From the NCBI RefSeq assembly GCF_028682475.1, contig NZ_JANHLE010000011.1:62001-126000 (forward strand): a DNA stretch of 64,000 nucleotides, read 5' to 3'. The position numbers and the translations under genes were made by a program. This stretch comes from Pseudomonas putida. Its GTDB lineage: Bacteria; Pseudomonadota; Gammaproteobacteria; Pseudomonadales; Pseudomonadaceae. The notes beneath the pieces are model-generated. The model had not been told where the DNA came from, did not search any database, and saw only the letters and a list, made by a program, of their open reading frames with translations. Shown in pieces: positions 49,790 through 60,591 of this stretch. Within the stretch, counting starts at the first letter, position 1. Each line of letters opens with the position of its first letter.

Positions 49790-51529
49790 ATGTTCGACAA
49801 CAACAAGAATCGGCGATATTTGACCCTGGCCGCCTTGCTCGTGCTCGGCAGTTTCCACGCCAGTGCCTGGGCCGACGCCTATGAAGACGCGGCGAAGAAA
49901 TGGATCGGCAGCGAGTTCAAGCCGTCGACCCTGACGCCGGAACAACAGCTCGAAGAGTTGAAGTGGTTCATCAAAGCCTCGGAACCGTTCCGTGGCATGA
50001 AGATCAACGTGGTGTCGGAAACCATTGCCACTCACGAATACGAATCCAAGGTACTGGCCAAGGCCTTCAGCGAGATCACCGGGATCAAGCTGACCCACGA
50101 CCTGCTGCAGGAAGGTGACGTGGTGGAGAAGCTGCAGACCCAGATGCAGTCGGACAAGAACATCTATGACGGCTGGGTCAACGATTCCGATCTGATCGGT
50201 ACGCACTTTCGCTATGGCAAGACTGAATCCATTACTGACCTCATGGCCAACGAGGGCAAGGACTACACCTCGCCGACCCTGGATCTGAAGGACTTTATCG
50301 GCATCTCTTTTACCACCGCGCCTGACGGCAAGGTTTACCAATTGCCCGACCAACAGTTCGCCAACCTCTACTGGTTCCGCGCCGACTGGTTCGACCGGCC
50401 GGACCTGAAAGCCAGATTCAAGGAAAAGTACGGTTACGATCTGGGGGTTCCGGTCAACTGGTCGGCCTACGAAGATATCGCCAAGTTCTTCAGTGAAGAC
50501 GTCAAGGAGATCGACGGCAAGCGTGTTTATGGGCACATGGACTACGGCAAGAAAGACCCGTCGCTGGGCTGGCGCTTCACCGATGCCTGGTTCTCCATGG
50601 CCGGGGGTGGCGACAAGGGCCTGCCCAATGGCTTGCCGGTGGATGAGTGGGGGATTCGTGTCGAGGACTGTCATCCGGTCGGCTCCAGCGTCACCCGGGG
50701 TGGCGACACCAATGGCCCGGCAGCAGTCTACGCCACGCAGAAATACGTCGACTGGATGCGCGCCTATGCGCCGCCGGAAGCGCAAGGCATGACGTTCTCC
50801 GAGTCTGGCCCGGTGCCGTCCCAGGGCAACATTGCCCAGCAGATCTTCTGGTATACCGCCTTTACCGCCGACATGACCAAGCCGGGCTTGCCGGTGATGA
50901 ACGCCGATGGCACGCCGAAATGGCGTATGGCGCCGTCACCCAAAGGACCGTACTGGGAGGAGGGCATGAAGCTGGGGTATCAGGATGCCGGTTCCTGGAC
51001 CTTCCTCAAGTCGACCCCGGAAAAACAGCGTCTGGCGGCCTGGCTGTATGCCCAGTTCGTTACCTCCAAGACCGTTTCGCTGAAAAAGACCATCGTTGGC
51101 CTGACCCCGATCCGCGAGTCGGACATCAATTCCCAGGCCATGACCGATCTTGCGCCCAAACTCGGCGGTCTGGTGGAGTTCTACCGCAGCCCGGCGCGGG
51201 TGCAATGGACCCCGACCGGCACCAACGTACCGGACTACCCGCGCCTGGCGCAGTTGTGGTGGAGCCATATTGCCGAAGCGGCCAGTGGTGACAAGACGCC
51301 GCAGGAGGCGCTGGATGGTCTGGCCCGTGACCAGGACAAGATCCTCGAACGGCTGGAACGCTCCAAGGCTCAGGCGACTTGCGCGCCCAAGCTCAACCCG
51401 GAGCGTGATGCCCAGTACTGGTTCGATCAGCCGGGTGCACCGAAGCCGAAGCTGGCCAACGAGAAGCCCAAAGGCGAAACGGTAAGCTACAGCGAACTGC
51501 TCAAGTCGTGGGAGGCGGCGCGTAACTGA
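49790..51529 (+). CDS. ABC importer substrate-binding protein (GlpV-like)
   Basis: 579 residues, long for a binding protein but typical of this group. A signal peptide runs to about residue 29 (HASAWA). The mature protein has the extracellular solute-binding fold, with family blocks VNVVSETIATHEYESKVLAK-like near 65 and VNWSAYEDIAKFF near 220. GGGAG precedes the ATG at 49790. AACAACAAGAA at codons 4-7 matches an Hfq/Crc A-rich motif. Glycerol is the probable substrate from the operon context, but other polyols are possible. Confidence 0.9.
   Translation: MFDNNKNRRYLTLAALLVLGSFHASAWADAYEDAAKKWIGSEFKPSTLTPEQQLEELKWFIKASEPFRGMKINVVSETIATHEYESKVLAKAFSEITGIKLTHDLLQEGDVVEKLQTQMQSDKNIYDGWVNDSDLIGTHFRYGKTESITDLMANEGKDYTSPTLDLKDFIGISFTTAPDGKVYQLPDQQFANLYWFRADWFDRPDLKARFKEKYGYDLGVPVNWSAYEDIAKFFSEDVKEIDGKRVYGHMDYGKKDPSLGWRFTDAWFSMAGGGDKGLPNGLPVDEWGIRVEDCHPVGSSVTRGGDTNGPAAVYATQKYVDWMRAYAPPEAQGMTFSESGPVPSQGNIAQQIFWYTAFTADMTKPGLPVMNADGTPKWRMAPSPKGPYWEEGMKLGYQDAGSWTFLKSTPEKQRLAAWLYAQFVTSKTVSLKKTIVGLTPIRESDINSQAMTDLAPKLGGLVEFYRSPARVQWTPTGTNVPDYPRLAQLWWSHIAEAASGDKTPQEALDGLARDQDKILERLERSKAQATCAPKLNPERDAQYWFDQPGAPKPKLANEKPKGETVSYSELLKSWEAARN
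49799..49809 (+). promoter_or_regulatory. Hfq/Crc-type A-rich motif in the start of the binding-protein gene
   Basis: AACAACAAGAA fits AANAANAANAA and lies ten to twenty bases after the A of the ATG, so a bound Hfq/Crc complex would cover the initiation region. Confidence 0.55.
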
Positions 51530-51532
51530 AAG

Positions 51533-51601
51533 CATCGCGGGGCAAGCCCGCTCCCACCGGCCCAATGACACCCCCGGTGGGAGCGGGCTTGCCCCGCGAT
51601 C
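51533..51601. repeat. REP pair (copy 4), inverted
   Basis: Unit TCGCGGGGCAAGCCCGCTCC at 51535-51554 and the inverse to about 51600, spaced by about 20 nt. It sits between the convergent importer operon and folD. Confidence 0.92.
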
Positions 51602-51616
51602 GGCCTCAAACCAGGC

Positions 51617-51651
51617 ACAAAAAAACGGCACCTTCACAGGTGCCGTTCTTC
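51617..51651 (-). terminator. Terminator of folD
   Basis: On the minus strand the stem AACGGCACCT / AGGTGCCGTT is followed by a run of seven T. In the + direction only a weak T-tract follows. It lies just beyond the end of folD. Confidence 0.88.
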
Positions 51652-51668
51652 ATTTCTGCTTTCAACCC

Positions 51669-52523
51669 TTACTTATGCAGCTCTTCCGCTGCATACAACG
51701 TGTTCTCCAGCAGGCAGGCGCGGGTCATCGGCCCGACACCACCTGGCACCGGCGTGATCCAGCCGGCACGGGGCAGGGCGGTCTCGTAGACCACGTCACC
51801 GACCAGCTTGCCATCTTCCTGACGGTTGATGCCGACGTCGATGACGATCGCGCCTTCCTTGATCCACTCACCTTTGACCAGGCCTGGCTTGCCAGCGGCA
51901 ACCACGACCAGATCGGCGCGGCCAACGTGACCGGCCAGGTCCTTGGTGAAACGGTGGGTGACAGTAACGGTGCAGCCGGCCAGCAGCAGCTCCATGGCCA
52001 TTGGCCGGCCGACGATGTTCGACGCACCGACGACCACGGCGTTCATGCCGTACAGATCCTGACCGGTGCTTTGCAGCAGGGTCATGATGCCTTTCGGCGT
52101 GCACGGGCGCAGCAGCGGGATACGCTGGGCCAGACGGCCGACGTTATAAGGATGGAAACCATCGACATCCTTGTCCGGGCGAATGCGCTCGAGCAGCAGC
52201 GAGGCGTCCAGATGAGCCGGCAGTGGCAACTGCAGCAGGATGCCGTCGATGTTCGCATCGTCATTGAGGCGATCGATCAGGTCGGTCAGGGCTTTCTGGG
52301 TAGTCTCGCTGGGCAGGTCGAATGCCTGGGAGATAAAGCCGACTTCTTCACAGTCCTTGCGCTTGTGCGAAACATAGACCTGAGAAGCGGGGTCGGTGCC
52401 GACCAGGATCACCGCCAGGCCTGGGGTACGCAGGCCTTGCTGGCGACGCTCCACAACACGTTGGGCGATCTGCTGGCGCAGGCTGGCGGCGATCGCCTTG
52501 CCGTCTATAAGGTGTGCAGTCAT
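51669..52523 (-). CDS. folD: Methylenetetrahydrofolate dehydrogenase/cyclohydrolase
   Basis: 284 residues, full length. It interconverts 5,10-methylene- and 10-formyl-tetrahydrofolate. The catalytic Lys lies in [13 protein letters not shown] near residue 54; the PKG and [19 protein letters not shown]-binding blocks and [10 protein letters not shown] near the C-terminus are all present. The gene is monocistronic and transcribed away from the tRNA cluster. Confidence 0.97.
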   Translation of the reverse strand: MTAHLIDGKAIAASLRQQIAQRVVERRQQGLRTPGLAVILVGTDPASQVYVSHKRKDCEEVGFISQAFDLPSETTQKALTDLIDRLNDDANIDGILLQLPLPAHLDASLLLERIRPDKDVDGFHPYNVGRLAQRIPLLRPCTPKGIMTLLQSTGQDLYGMNAVVVGASNIVGRPMAMELLLAGCTVTVTHRFTKDLAGHVGRADLVVVAAGKPGLVKGEWIKEGAIVIDVGINRQEDGKLVGDVVYETALPRAGWITPVPGGVGPMTRACLLENTLYAAEELHK

Positions 52524-52808
52524 GACGCGTGATTAACCATCGAGAGGGAATAAAAAGAGCGCGCATTCTCGCATGAAGGGGGCCGAGGGCAAAGGCGCTT
52601 GGTCCGGCTATTCCCCTAAGCCCTTAAATAAAATGAATTTTTTTCAAAAAAGAGTTGACGACCTAACCACTCGTCTATAACATTCGTCGCACTTGTCGGG
52701 CAGAGCCTAGCACTGGTTAGCAAGGTCAGGCAGAATGAGCGGATTTGGTAGCTTGTTCGGTACGGCTAAAAGTTAATTTGTAATCGTAACAGAAAGCAGA
52801 TTAAATAT
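52524..52808 (+). promoter_or_regulatory. Intergenic region with tRNA promoter candidate
   Basis: 285 nt between folD and the tRNA genes. TTGACG at 52655-52660 and TATAAC at 52676-52681, separated by 15 nt, are close to a sigma-70 promoter and lie in an AT-rich stretch about 130 nt before tRNA-Arg. No ORF is convincing here. Confidence 0.55.
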
Positions 52809-52885
52809 GCGCCCGTAGCTCAGCTGGATAGAGCATCCGCCTTCTAAGCGGATGGTCGCAGGTTCGAGTCCTGCCGGGTGCGCCA
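52809..52885 (+). tRNA. tRNA-Arg (TCT)
   Basis: 77 nt. Acceptor GCGCCCG pairs with CGGGTGC; the anticodon loop is CTTCTAA, giving anticodon TCT. The T-loop GTTCGAGTC is present and CCA is encoded. Confidence 0.97.
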
Positions 52886-52926
52886 ATAGGCAGCTTAGGC
52901 ACAAGTAAAGCGGTAAATGCAATATG

Positions 52927-53002
52927 GTGGGCGTAGCTCAGTTGGTAGAGCACAGGATTGTGACTCCTGTTGTCGTGGGTTCGATCCCCATCGTCCACCC
53001 CA
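52927..53002 (+). tRNA. tRNA-His (GTG)
   Basis: 76 nt, or 77 including the G at 52926 as the His-specific G-1. GTGGGCG pairs with CGTCCAC, with one wobble; anticodon loop TTGTGAC; C73 and an encoded CCA. Confidence 0.97.
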
Positions 53003-53055
53003 TATTCCAAAAGGCGCCCGATGAAAATCCGGCGCCTTTGCTTTAAAAGCTTCAC

Positions 53056-53140
53056 GCGGACGTGGTGAAATTGGTAGACACACTGGATTTAGGTTCCAGC
53101 GGCGCAAGCTGTAAGAGTTCGAGTCTCTTCGTCCGCACCA
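53056..53140 (+). tRNA. tRNA-Leu (TAG)
   Basis: 85 nt with the long variable arm of class II tRNAs. GCGGACG pairs with CGTCCGC; anticodon stem CTGGA/TCCAG with loop TTTAGGT gives TAG; CCA encoded. Confidence 0.97.
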
Positions 53141-53183
53141 TCCAAGCTTTCACCGCCCTTCGCTGAAGTGCGTGAAAGCCTCG

Positions 53184-53209
53184 AAAAAGCCGCCTTGTGC
53201 GGCTTTTTT
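53184..53209 (+). terminator. Terminator after the tRNA cluster
   Basis: AGCCGC / GCGGCT with loop CTTGT, preceded by AAAA and followed by TTTTTC. It lies about 45 nt after tRNA-Leu. Confidence 0.88.
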
Positions 53210-53416
53210 CGTTTCCGACAGGGCATTCGTCGTCTGCCTGGAAACTTTTTAGCTGCATTACCCTACCCAGTCTCGTCCGTGGCTTTCGTCAGGATGCTAT
53301 GCCGTTGCTCCATTTGCTGTGCCGGTGCTGCGGTGTACTGGTGACAAGTGCTCAAAAGCTGATAGATTTCAGCCGGTTGAGGCCGTAGCAAGCGGCGAGG
53401 TAGTGAGGATAGCTCC

Positions 53417-53719
53417 ATGATTTCCAAAGAACGTCAGGCCAGCGCACTGCAGCGCTTCGCCGCGGCCAATCCGCAGCTGCTGGAAGAAATTGCCGAGCTC
53501 AGCGCCCATGAACAGCAACAGCAGATCGAGTGGGCCTTCGAAGACGCCGCACAGGAGCAGGGGCTTGAGCCTTGGGAATTGACCCTGCAATTGATCGCCA
53601 GCTCTGATGCGGAACTTCAGTCCATGCGTCTGGAGGTGCATCGGCAAGTCGCTGAGGCGCTGGGCATGGGATGGGAAGAGTATTGCAGTATCAACGAGAT
53701 CGACGATGCGGCGCCCTGA
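53417..53719 (+). CDS. DUF6388-like small protein
   Basis: 100 residues, helical, acidic and rich in Glu and Gln. It starts MISKERQASALQRFAAANPQLLEEIAEL, the pattern I associate with DUF6388. There is no signal peptide, membrane segment or catalytic motif. Its function is unknown. A weak GAGGATAGCTCC precedes the ATG. It stands alone between the tRNA terminator and tig. Confidence 0.7.
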   Translation: MISKERQASALQRFAAANPQLLEEIAELSAHEQQQQIEWAFEDAAQEQGLEPWELTLQLIASSDAELQSMRLEVHRQVAEALGMGWEEYCSINEIDDAAP

Positions 53720-53993
53720 GTGCCGAGTCGTGATTTTGTAGTGTTTTGACAAGTATTTCTGGCTGTTCGAGGTCAGGCACGCCGCCGTGATCAACGGCGG
53801 CGTCCAGGCCTTGAGTCGCGGCTCTTGAGCGTCCCCGGGCAAGGTTTTTGCCGGGGGCTATAAATGAAATGGACCGGTGTACTTTCCCGTCGTCTTGAAC
53901 GGGGTGACTTCTGGCCTTTGAGCCACTAGAATGCTTGCCCTTGATTCTGGAGTCGGGTATCGCCGGCTAACGTCTGTGCAACGAGGAATATCC
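53720..53993 (+). other. Gap before tig with two hairpins
   Basis: 274 nt without a convincing ORF. A perfect hairpin lies at 53780-53802 (CGCCGCCGT / ACGGCGGCG, loop GATCA). A second, with one mismatch, is near 53834-53857 (CCCCGGGCAA / TTGCCGGGGG). Neither has a T-run directly after it, so they are weak terminator candidates. The tig promoter probably lies after them; TAGAAT at about 53927 is a possible -10. Confidence 0.45.
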
Positions 53994-55304
53994 ATGCAAG
54001 TTTCTGTTGAAAATACTTCTGCTCTCGAGCGTCGCATGACCATCGCCGTTCCGGCAGAGCGCGTCGAGAACGAAGTCAACAAGCGTCTGCAACAGACTGC
54101 CCGTCGCGCCAAGGTTCCAGGCTTCCGTCCTGGCAAAGTGCCGATGAGCGTGATCCGTCAGCGTTATGAAGATGCTGCTCGTCAGGAAGCCTTCGGCGAC
54201 CTGGTCCAGGCTTCTTTCTACGAAGCTGTGGTCGAGCAGAAGCTGAACCCGGCTGGCGCCCCTGCCGTCGAGCCAAAATCGTTCGAAAAAGGCGGTGACC
54301 TGGAATACGTCGCCACTTTCGAAGTGTTCCCTGAGTTCACCGTTGCCGGTTTCGACTCGATCGCCGTCGAGCGCCTGAGCGCCGAAGTGGCTGACGCCGA
54401 CCTGGACAACATGCTGGAAGTGCTGCGCAAGCAGAACGTCCGTTTCGAAGCCGCTGACCGCGCTGCCCAGAACGAAGACCAGTTGAACATCGATTTCGTC
54501 GGCAAGGTCGACGGTGAAGTGTTCGCCGGTGGTTCGGCCAAAGGCACCCAGCTGGTACTGGGTTCCGGCCGCATGATCCCGGGCTTCGAAGAAGGTCTGG
54601 TTGGCGCCAAAGCCGGTGAAGAGCGCGTTCTGAACCTGTCCTTCCCTGAGGACTACCAGAACCTGGACCTGGCTGGCAAAGCCGCCGAGTTCACCGTTAC
54701 CGTCAACAGCGTTTCCGAGCCTAAGCTGCCTGAGCTGAACGAAGAGTTCTTCGCCCAGTTCGGCATCAAGGAAACCGGCATCGACGGTTTCCGCGCCGAA
54801 GTTCGCAAGAACATGGAGCGTGAACTGCGTCAGGCCATCAAGACCAAGGTCAAGAACCAGGTAATGGACGGCCTGCTGGCTGCCAACCCGATCGAAGTGC
54901 CTAAAGCCCTGCTGGAAAACGAAGTGAACCGCCTGCGCGTTCAAGCCGTTCAGCAGTTCGGTGGCAACATCAAGCCTGAGCAACTGCCGGCCGAGCTGTT
55001 CGAAGAACAAGCCAAGCGCCGCGTCGTGCTGGGTCTGATCGTTGCTGAAGTGGTCAAGCAGAACGAGCTGAAGCCGGACGAAGCCCGCGTTCGCGAAATG
55101 ATCCAGGAAATGGCCTCGGCCTACCAGGAGCCCGAGCAGGTCGTAGCTTGGTACTACAAGAACGACCAGCAACTGAACGAAGTGCGTTCGGTTGTGCTGG
55201 AAGAACAAGTTGTGGATACTGTTCTGCAGAAAGCGACTGTGACCGACAAATCGGTCTCGTACGAAGAAGCGATCAAGCCAGTGCAGGCTCCTGCCGCTGA
55301 CTGA
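53994..55304 (+). CDS. tig: Trigger factor
   Basis: 436 residues. This ribosome-bound chaperone and peptidyl-prolyl isomerase meets nascent chains at the exit tunnel. The ribosome-binding tail motif is [10 protein letters not shown] near residue 44, the FKBP domain spans about 150-245 ([25 protein letters not shown]), and the helical C-terminal arms complete the fold. The frame opens earlier, but [16 protein letters not shown] at 53994 after GAGGA is the real start. It heads the tig-clpP-clpX-lon block. Confidence 0.97.
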   Translation: MQVSVENTSALERRMTIAVPAERVENEVNKRLQQTARRAKVPGFRPGKVPMSVIRQRYEDAARQEAFGDLVQASFYEAVVEQKLNPAGAPAVEPKSFEKGGDLEYVATFEVFPEFTVAGFDSIAVERLSAEVADADLDNMLEVLRKQNVRFEAADRAAQNEDQLNIDFVGKVDGEVFAGGSAKGTQLVLGSGRMIPGFEEGLVGAKAGEERVLNLSFPEDYQNLDLAGKAAEFTVTVNSVSEPKLPELNEEFFAQFGIKETGIDGFRAEVRKNMERELRQAIKTKVKNQVMDGLLAANPIEVPKALLENEVNRLRVQAVQQFGGNIKPEQLPAELFEEQAKRRVVLGLIVAEVVKQNELKPDEARVREMIQEMASAYQEPEQVVAWYYKNDQQLNEVRSVVLEEQVVDTVLQKATVTDKSVSYEEAIKPVQAPAAD

Positions 55305-55328
55305 TTTCCTTCTTTCGTAGGAAAACAC

Positions 55329-55356
55329 CACAAGCCAGCCTTCGAGCTGGCTTGTG
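55329..55356 (+). other. Hairpin between tig and clpP
   Basis: CACAAGCCAG / CTGGCTTGTG with an eight-base loop. No T-run follows, so it may act as an attenuator or an mRNA-stability element rather than a full terminator. Confidence 0.6.
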
Positions 55357-55395
55357 CGTATTCAAGACATGACTATTTGGGAGTGAGTGCAGGAC

Positions 55396-56037
55396 ATGTC
55401 CCGCAATTCTTATTATCAGCAGAGCTCTGACATCCAGGCCGCAGGCGGCCTGGTCCCGATGGTTATCGAGCAATCCGCTCGTGGCGAACGTGCCTATGAC
55501 ATCTACTCGCGCCTTCTGAAGGAGCGCGTGATCTTCCTGGTCGGCCCGGTAGAGGACTACATGGCCAACCTGATCGCGGCGCAATTGCTGTTCCTTGAAG
55601 CGGAAAACCCGGACAAGGATATCCATCTCTACATCAACTCGCCGGGCGGGTCGGTGACGGCTGGCATGTCGATCTACGACACCATGCAGTTCATCAAGCC
55701 GGACGTCTCCACCACCTGCATCGGTCAGGCCTGCTCCATGGGTGCCTTCCTGCTCGCCGCCGGTGCCAAGGGCAAGCGTCACTGCCTGCCGAACTCGCGG
55801 GTGATGATTCACCAGCCACTGGGCGGTTTCCAGGGGCAGGCGACGGATATCGAAATCCACGCCAAGGAAATCCTCTCCATCAAGTCGCGTTTGAATGAGC
55901 TGCTGGCCTATCACACTGGTCAGGATCTGGAAACCATCAAGCGTGACACCGAGCGTGACAATTTCATGAGCGCGCAACGTGCCGCCGAGTACGGTCTGAT
56001 CGACTCGGTACACGAGAAGCGGCAAATGGCTGTCTGA
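55396..56037 (+). CDS. clpP: ATP-dependent Clp protease proteolytic subunit
   Basis: 213 residues. It forms the tetradecameric peptidase barrel used by ClpX and ClpA. The catalytic residues are Ser114 (CSMGAFLL) and His139 (MIHQPLGG), with the Asp in the segment after residue 180. I use the ATG at 55396; a GTG three codons upstream at 55387 is also in frame. The gene is followed by clpX 107 nt later. Confidence 0.97.
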   Translation: MSRNSYYQQSSDIQAAGGLVPMVIEQSARGERAYDIYSRLLKERVIFLVGPVEDYMANLIAAQLLFLEAENPDKDIHLYINSPGGSVTAGMSIYDTMQFIKPDVSTTCIGQACSMGAFLLAAGAKGKRHCLPNSRVMIHQPLGGFQGQATDIEIHAKEILSIKSRLNELLAYHTGQDLETIKRDTERDNFMSAQRAAEYGLIDSVHEKRQMAV

Positions 56038-56144
56038 TTAAGGCGCTAAAGCAGGTGGTTGGGCTTTCCCGCCACCTGTGGACTTGAAAAAGCCCGCAAT
56101 TGCCTTCATCTTGTGTTGCAAGCCTACCGGATTGGATCGATCGA

Positions 56145-57428
56145 ATGACTGACACCCGTAACGGCGAGGACAACGGCAAATTGCTCTATTGCTCCTTCTG
56201 CGGCAAAAGCCAGCATGAAGTGCGCAAGTTGATTGCCGGCCCCTCGGTATTTATCTGCGACGAGTGCGTCGACCTGTGCAACGACATCATCCGCGAGGAG
56301 GTGCAGGAAGCCCAGGCCGAAAGCAGCGCGCATAAACTGCCTTCGCCGAAAGAAATCAGCACCATCCTGGACCAGTATGTGATTGGTCAGGAGCGTGCGA
56401 AAAAGGTACTGGCGGTAGCGGTGTACAACCACTACAAGCGCCTGAACCAACGCGACAAAAAGAACGACGACGTCGAGCTCGGCAAGAGTAACATCCTGCT
56501 GATCGGTCCGACGGGCTCGGGTAAAACCCTGCTCGCCGAAACCCTCGCGCGTCTGTTGAATGTACCGTTTACTATCGCCGATGCCACCACCCTGACCGAA
56601 GCCGGTTATGTCGGTGAAGACGTCGAGAACATCATTCAGAAACTGCTGCAAAAGTGCGACTACGACGTGGAAAAGGCCCAGATGGGCATTGTCTACATCG
56701 ATGAAATCGACAAGATCTCGCGCAAGTCGGACAACCCGTCGATCACCCGTGATGTTTCGGGCGAAGGCGTGCAGCAGGCGCTGCTCAAGCTGATCGAAGG
56801 CACGGTTGCCTCGGTACCGCCGCAAGGTGGCCGCAAGCATCCGCAGCAGGAATTCCTGCAGGTCGATACGCGTAACATCCTGTTTATCTGCGGCGGCGCG
56901 TTCTCGGGCCTGGAAAAGGTCATTCAGAACCGTTCCACCCGCGGCGGTATCGGCTTCGGTGCCGAAGTACGCAGCAAGCAGGAAGGCAAGAAGGTGGGCG
57001 AATCGCTGCGTGAAGTCGAGCCTGACGATCTGGTCAAGTTCGGTTTGATCCCGGAATTCGTCGGCCGCCTGCCGGTACTGGCGACCCTCGACGAGCTCGA
57101 CGAAGCTGCTTTGATGCAGATTCTCACCGAGCCGAAGAACGCCCTCACCAAGCAGTACGCCAAGCTGTTCGAGATGGAAGGCGTGGACCTGGAGTTCCGC
57201 AGTGATGCGCTGAAGTCCGTGGCCCGCAAGGCCCTGGAGCGCAAGACCGGTGCCCGTGGCCTGCGTTCGATCCTCGAAGGCATCCTGCTCGACACCATGT
57301 ATGAGATTCCTTCGCAGAAGGATGTCAGCAAAGTGGTGATCGACGAGAGCGTCATCGAAGGCTCCTCGCAGCCGCTGCTGATCTACGAGAACAGCGAGCC
57401 GCAAGCCAAAGCTGCACCCGACGTCTGA
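56145..57428 (+). CDS. clpX: ATP-dependent Clp protease ATP-binding subunit ClpX
   Basis: 427 residues. This AAA+ unfoldase feeds ClpP. A zinc-binding domain uses Cys16, Cys19, Cys38 and Cys41; Walker A GPTGSGKT lies near 121 and Walker B is VYIDEIDKI. The open frame extends to 56100, but [10 protein letters not shown] matches the standard start at 56145. Substrates include proteins tagged at their ends for degradation. Confidence 0.97.
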   Translation: MTDTRNGEDNGKLLYCSFCGKSQHEVRKLIAGPSVFICDECVDLCNDIIREEVQEAQAESSAHKLPSPKEISTILDQYVIGQERAKKVLAVAVYNHYKRLNQRDKKNDDVELGKSNILLIGPTGSGKTLLAETLARLLNVPFTIADATTLTEAGYVGEDVENIIQKLLQKCDYDVEKAQMGIVYIDEIDKISRKSDNPSITRDVSGEGVQQALLKLIEGTVASVPPQGGRKHPQQEFLQVDTRNILFICGGAFSGLEKVIQNRSTRGGIGFGAEVRSKQEGKKVGESLREVEPDDLVKFGLIPEFVGRLPVLATLDELDEAALMQILTEPKNALTKQYAKLFEMEGVDLEFRSDALKSVARKALERKTGARGLRSILEGILLDTMYEIPSQKDVSKVVIDESVIEGSSQPLLIYENSEPQAKAAPDV

Positions 57429-57450
57429 GTCGCCAAACGGCTCGAGTCTG

Positions 57451-57480
57451 CAAGGGGCCTTCGGGCCCCTTTGCTTTTCC
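57451..57480 (+). terminator. Terminator after clpX
   Basis: AAGGGGCC / GGCCCCTT with a TTCG loop followed by TGCTTTTCC. It separates clpX from lon, so lon has its own promoter. Confidence 0.85.
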
Positions 57481-57490
57481 TGTCGTAGAG

Positions 57491-57519
57491 CTTGTTTTTT
57501 TGCGGGGCTGCCCCCACAT
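57491..57519 (+). promoter_or_regulatory. Possible sigma-32 promoter of lon
   Basis: CTTGTT at 57491, a 14-nt spacer and CCCCCACAT from 57511. It resembles the RpoH pattern CTTGAAA / CCCCATNT but deviates at several positions, and the start codon is about 60 nt downstream. Lon is a heat-shock protein in many bacteria, which makes the match plausible. Confidence 0.45.
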
Positions 57520-57578
57520 TAAACCCACGCTCATATTCCACCGGTTTCCGGCCACAAGGCCGCTGTAGAGGCGAAATC

Positions 57579-59975
57579 ATGAAGACCACCCTCGACTTGC
57601 CTCTTTTGCCATTGCGCGATGTCGTCGTCTATCCGCACATGGTTATCCCACTGTTCGTGGGGCGCGAGAAGTCCATCGAAGCCCTCGAGGCCGCAATGAC
57701 GGGCGAAAAGCAGATCCTCCTGCTGGCCCAGAAGAACCCCGCTGATGACGATCCAGGCGAAGACGCCCTGTACCGCGTCGGTACCATTGCCACTGTCCTG
57801 CAACTGCTGAAACTGCCCGATGGCACCGTCAAGGTCCTGGTCGAGGGCGAGCAGCGCGGTGCAGTCGAGCGATTCAACGAAGTCGATGGTCATATTCGTG
57901 CTGAAGTTTCATTGATCGACGAGTCGCAGACCGCCGAGCGCGAGTCTGAGGTCTTCGTTCGTAGCTTGTTGTCACAATTTGAACAATACGTTCAGCTGGG
58001 CAAGAAGGTCCCGGCTGAAGTCCTCTCGTCGCTCAACAGCATCGACGAGCCTGGGCGCCTGGTCGATACCATGGCCGCGCACATGGCGCTGAAAATCGAG
58101 CAAAAGCAGGAAATCCTCGAGATCCTCGACCTGGCTACCCGAGTCGAGCATGTCATGGCGCTGCTGGACGCTGAAATCGACTTGCTGCAGGTGGAAAAAC
58201 GCATCCGCGGCCGGGTCAAGAAACAAATGGAGCGCAGCCAGCGCGAGTACTACCTGAATGAGCAGATGAAGGCCATTCAGAAGGAGCTGGGCGATAGCGA
58301 AGAAGGCCACAACGAAGTCGAAGAGCTGAAAAAGCGCCTCGACGCCGCTGGGCTGCCAAAGGATGCCTACGCCAAGGCTCAGGCCGAGCTGAACAAGCTC
58401 AAACAGATGTCGCCGATGTCTGCCGAGGCCACCGTGGTGCGTTCCTACCTGGATTGGCTGGTGCAGGTGCCGTGGAAGGCCCAGAGCAAGGTACGCCTGG
58501 ACCTGGCCAAGGCAGAAGAGATCCTCGACGCCGACCATTACGGCCTCGAAGAGGTCAAGGAGCGCATCCTTGAGTACCTCGCCGTGCAGAAGCGGGTGAA
58601 AAAGATCCGTGGCCCGGTGTTGTGCCTGGTCGGTCCTCCAGGTGTCGGCAAGACCTCCCTGGCCGAGTCGATCGCCAGTGCCACCAACCGCAAGTTCGTA
58701 CGCATGGCGTTGGGTGGCGTGCGTGACGAGGCCGAGATTCGTGGGCACCGGCGGACTTACATCGGTTCGATGCCGGGTCGCCTGATTCAGAAAATGACCA
58801 AGGTCGGTGTGCGTAACCCGCTGTTCCTGCTCGATGAAATCGACAAAATGGGCAGCGATATGCGTGGCGACCCGGCCTCGGCGCTGCTTGAGGTGCTCGA
58901 CCCTGAGCAGAACCACAACTTCAACGATCACTATCTGGAAGTCGATTATGACCTTTCCGATGTGATGTTCCTGTGCACTTCCAACTCGATGAACATCCCG
59001 CCAGCGCTGCTGGACCGGATGGAAGTCATCCGTCTGCCGGGTTACACCGAAGACGAGAAGATCAACATCGCGGTGAAGTACCTGACGCCCAAGCAGATCA
59101 AGGCTAACGGCCTGAAAAAGGGCGAGTTGGAAGTCGACGTCACGGCCATTCGCGATATCATCCGCTACTACACCCGCGAAGCCGGTGTACGGGGCCTGGA
59201 GCGCCAGATTGCCAAGGTCTGCCGCAAGGTGGTCAAGGAGCACGCCGGCCTCAAGCAAGTGGCTGTGAAGGTCACTGGCGAGCAGCTGGAGCACTTCCTC
59301 GGGGTACGCAAGTTCCGCTATGGTCTGGCCGAGCAGCAGGATCAGGTAGGGCAAGTCACTGGCCTGGCCTGGACCCAGGTCGGTGGTGAGTTGCTGACTA
59401 TTGAAGCCGCCGTGATTCCGGGCAAGGGCCAGTTGATCAAGACCGGCTCCCTGGGCGATGTCATGGTCGAGTCGATCACTGCGGCGCAGACCGTTGTCCG
59501 TAGCCGGGCGAAAAGCCTGGGCATCCCGGCTGACTTCCACGAGAAGCGTGATACCCACATCCACATGCCTGAAGGCGCGACGCCCAAGGATGGTCCAAGT
59601 GCCGGTATCGGCATGTGTACCGCCCTGGTCTCGGCGCTGACACAGATCCCGGTGCGCGCTGATGTTGCCATGACCGGTGAAATCACCCTGCGTGGGCAGG
59701 TGTTGGCCATTGGTGGTTTGAAAGAGAAGCTGCTGGCTGCACACCGTGGTGGGATCAAGACGGTGATCATTCCTGAAGAGAATGTGCGTGATTTGAAAGA
59801 AATTCCTGAGAATATTAAGCAGGATCTTCAGATTAAACCGGTCAAATGGATTGACGAAGTCCTCCAAATTGCGCTGCAATACGCCCCGGAGCCCTTACCA
59901 GATGTGGCTCCCGAGATTGTCGCCAAGGATGAAAAGCGCGACAGCGATTCCAAGGAAAGAATTAGCACGCATTAG
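57579..59975 (+). CDS. lon: ATP-dependent protease Lon
   Basis: 798 residues. This AAA+ serine protease degrades damaged and short-lived regulators. The N-terminal substrate domain starts [19 protein letters not shown]; Walker A is GPPGVGKTS near residue 350, and the protease Ser-Lys dyad is Ser674 ([11 protein letters not shown]) and a Lys in [10 protein letters not shown] about 43 residues later. GAGG precedes the ATG at 57579. A longer reading frame starts at 57492. Confidence 0.98.
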   Translation: MKTTLDLPLLPLRDVVVYPHMVIPLFVGREKSIEALEAAMTGEKQILLLAQKNPADDDPGEDALYRVGTIATVLQLLKLPDGTVKVLVEGEQRGAVERFNEVDGHIRAEVSLIDESQTAERESEVFVRSLLSQFEQYVQLGKKVPAEVLSSLNSIDEPGRLVDTMAAHMALKIEQKQEILEILDLATRVEHVMALLDAEIDLLQVEKRIRGRVKKQMERSQREYYLNEQMKAIQKELGDSEEGHNEVEELKKRLDAAGLPKDAYAKAQAELNKLKQMSPMSAEATVVRSYLDWLVQVPWKAQSKVRLDLAKAEEILDADHYGLEEVKERILEYLAVQKRVKKIRGPVLCLVGPPGVGKTSLAESIASATNRKFVRMALGGVRDEAEIRGHRRTYIGSMPGRLIQKMTKVGVRNPLFLLDEIDKMGSDMRGDPASALLEVLDPEQNHNFNDHYLEVDYDLSDVMFLCTSNSMNIPPALLDRMEVIRLPGYTEDEKINIAVKYLTPKQIKANGLKKGELEVDVTAIRDIIRYYTREAGVRGLERQIAKVCRKVVKEHAGLKQVAVKVTGEQLEHFLGVRKFRYGLAEQQDQVGQVTGLAWTQVGGELLTIEAAVIPGKGQLIKTGSLGDVMVESITAAQTVVRSRAKSLGIPADFHEKRDTHIHMPEGATPKDGPSAGIGMCTALVSALTQIPVRADVAMTGEITLRGQVLAIGGLKEKLLAAHRGGIKTVIIPEENVRDLKEIPENIKQDLQIKPVKWIDEVLQIALQYAPEPLPDVAPEIVAKDEKRDSDSKERISTH

Positions 59976-59999
59976 TACGTATTTGGCTGGGGGGCTTTC

Positions 60000-60029
60000 T
60001 TGACAGTATTTTCAGGCCCTTGTTATAAA
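60000..60029 (+). promoter_or_regulatory. Sigma-70 promoter of hupB
   Basis: TTGACA at 60000-60005 and TTATAA/TATAAA at 60023-60029 with a 17-18-nt spacer. It lies 95 nt before the hupB start codon and just after lon. Confidence 0.85.
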
Positions 60030-60123
60030 GCGGCGCTTAAGCGTCAATAGGCCACCCAGCGCTCGTTTAGCTTTTCATTACATACTTAGATACAAACTCA
60101 ATAGAGATATAAGGGGACTTAGA

Positions 60124-60396
60124 GTGAACAAGTCGGAACTGATTGACGCTATCGCCGCATCTGCTGATATTTCGAAAGCCACCGCCGGCAAGGCGCTGGA
60201 CGCAGTAATCGAATCCGTCACCGGCGCCCTGAAGGCTGGTGACTCCGTGGTACTGGTAGGTTTCGGTACCTTCTCCGTCACCGACCGCCCAGCTCGCACC
60301 GGCCGCAACCCGCAAACCGGCAAGACTCTGGAAATCCCTGCTGCCAAGAAGCCAGGCTTCAAGGCTGGCAAGGCACTGAAAGAAGCCGTCAACTAA
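60124..60396 (+). CDS. hupB: DNA-binding protein HU-beta
   Basis: 90 residues of the HU/IHF family. The dimer bends DNA non-specifically and compacts the nucleoid. [25 protein letters not shown] contains the beta-arm with the intercalating Pro. The start is a GTG at 60124 preceded by AAGGGG, and no in-frame ATG fits the family length. The gene has its own promoter and terminator. Confidence 0.98.
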   Translation: MNKSELIDAIAASADISKATAGKALDAVIESVTGALKAGDSVVLVGFGTFSVTDRPARTGRNPQTGKTLEIPAAKKPGFKAGKALKEAVN

Positions 60397-60500
60397 GACC
60401 TTCCTTCAGGCTCACGCCTAACCGGGCCTGGCTCATGCCTGGCTTGGCTGCTGAGCATCGGGACACGCTGAAAAGCACCTGATGCTCGGCCGGTTACGAG

Positions 60501-60531
60501 AAGGCGCATCTTCGGATGCGCCTTTCTTCTA
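60501..60531 (+). terminator. Terminator after hupB
   Basis: AAGGCGCATC / GATGCGCCTT with a TTCG loop followed by TCTTC. It lies about 105 nt after hupB; the sequence between has no ORF. Confidence 0.88.
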
Positions 60532-60591
60532 TCAGGAATCTACCCACGCTCCACGGTTGTTTCATTCAGTACAACCGTTTCTGGGGGACGC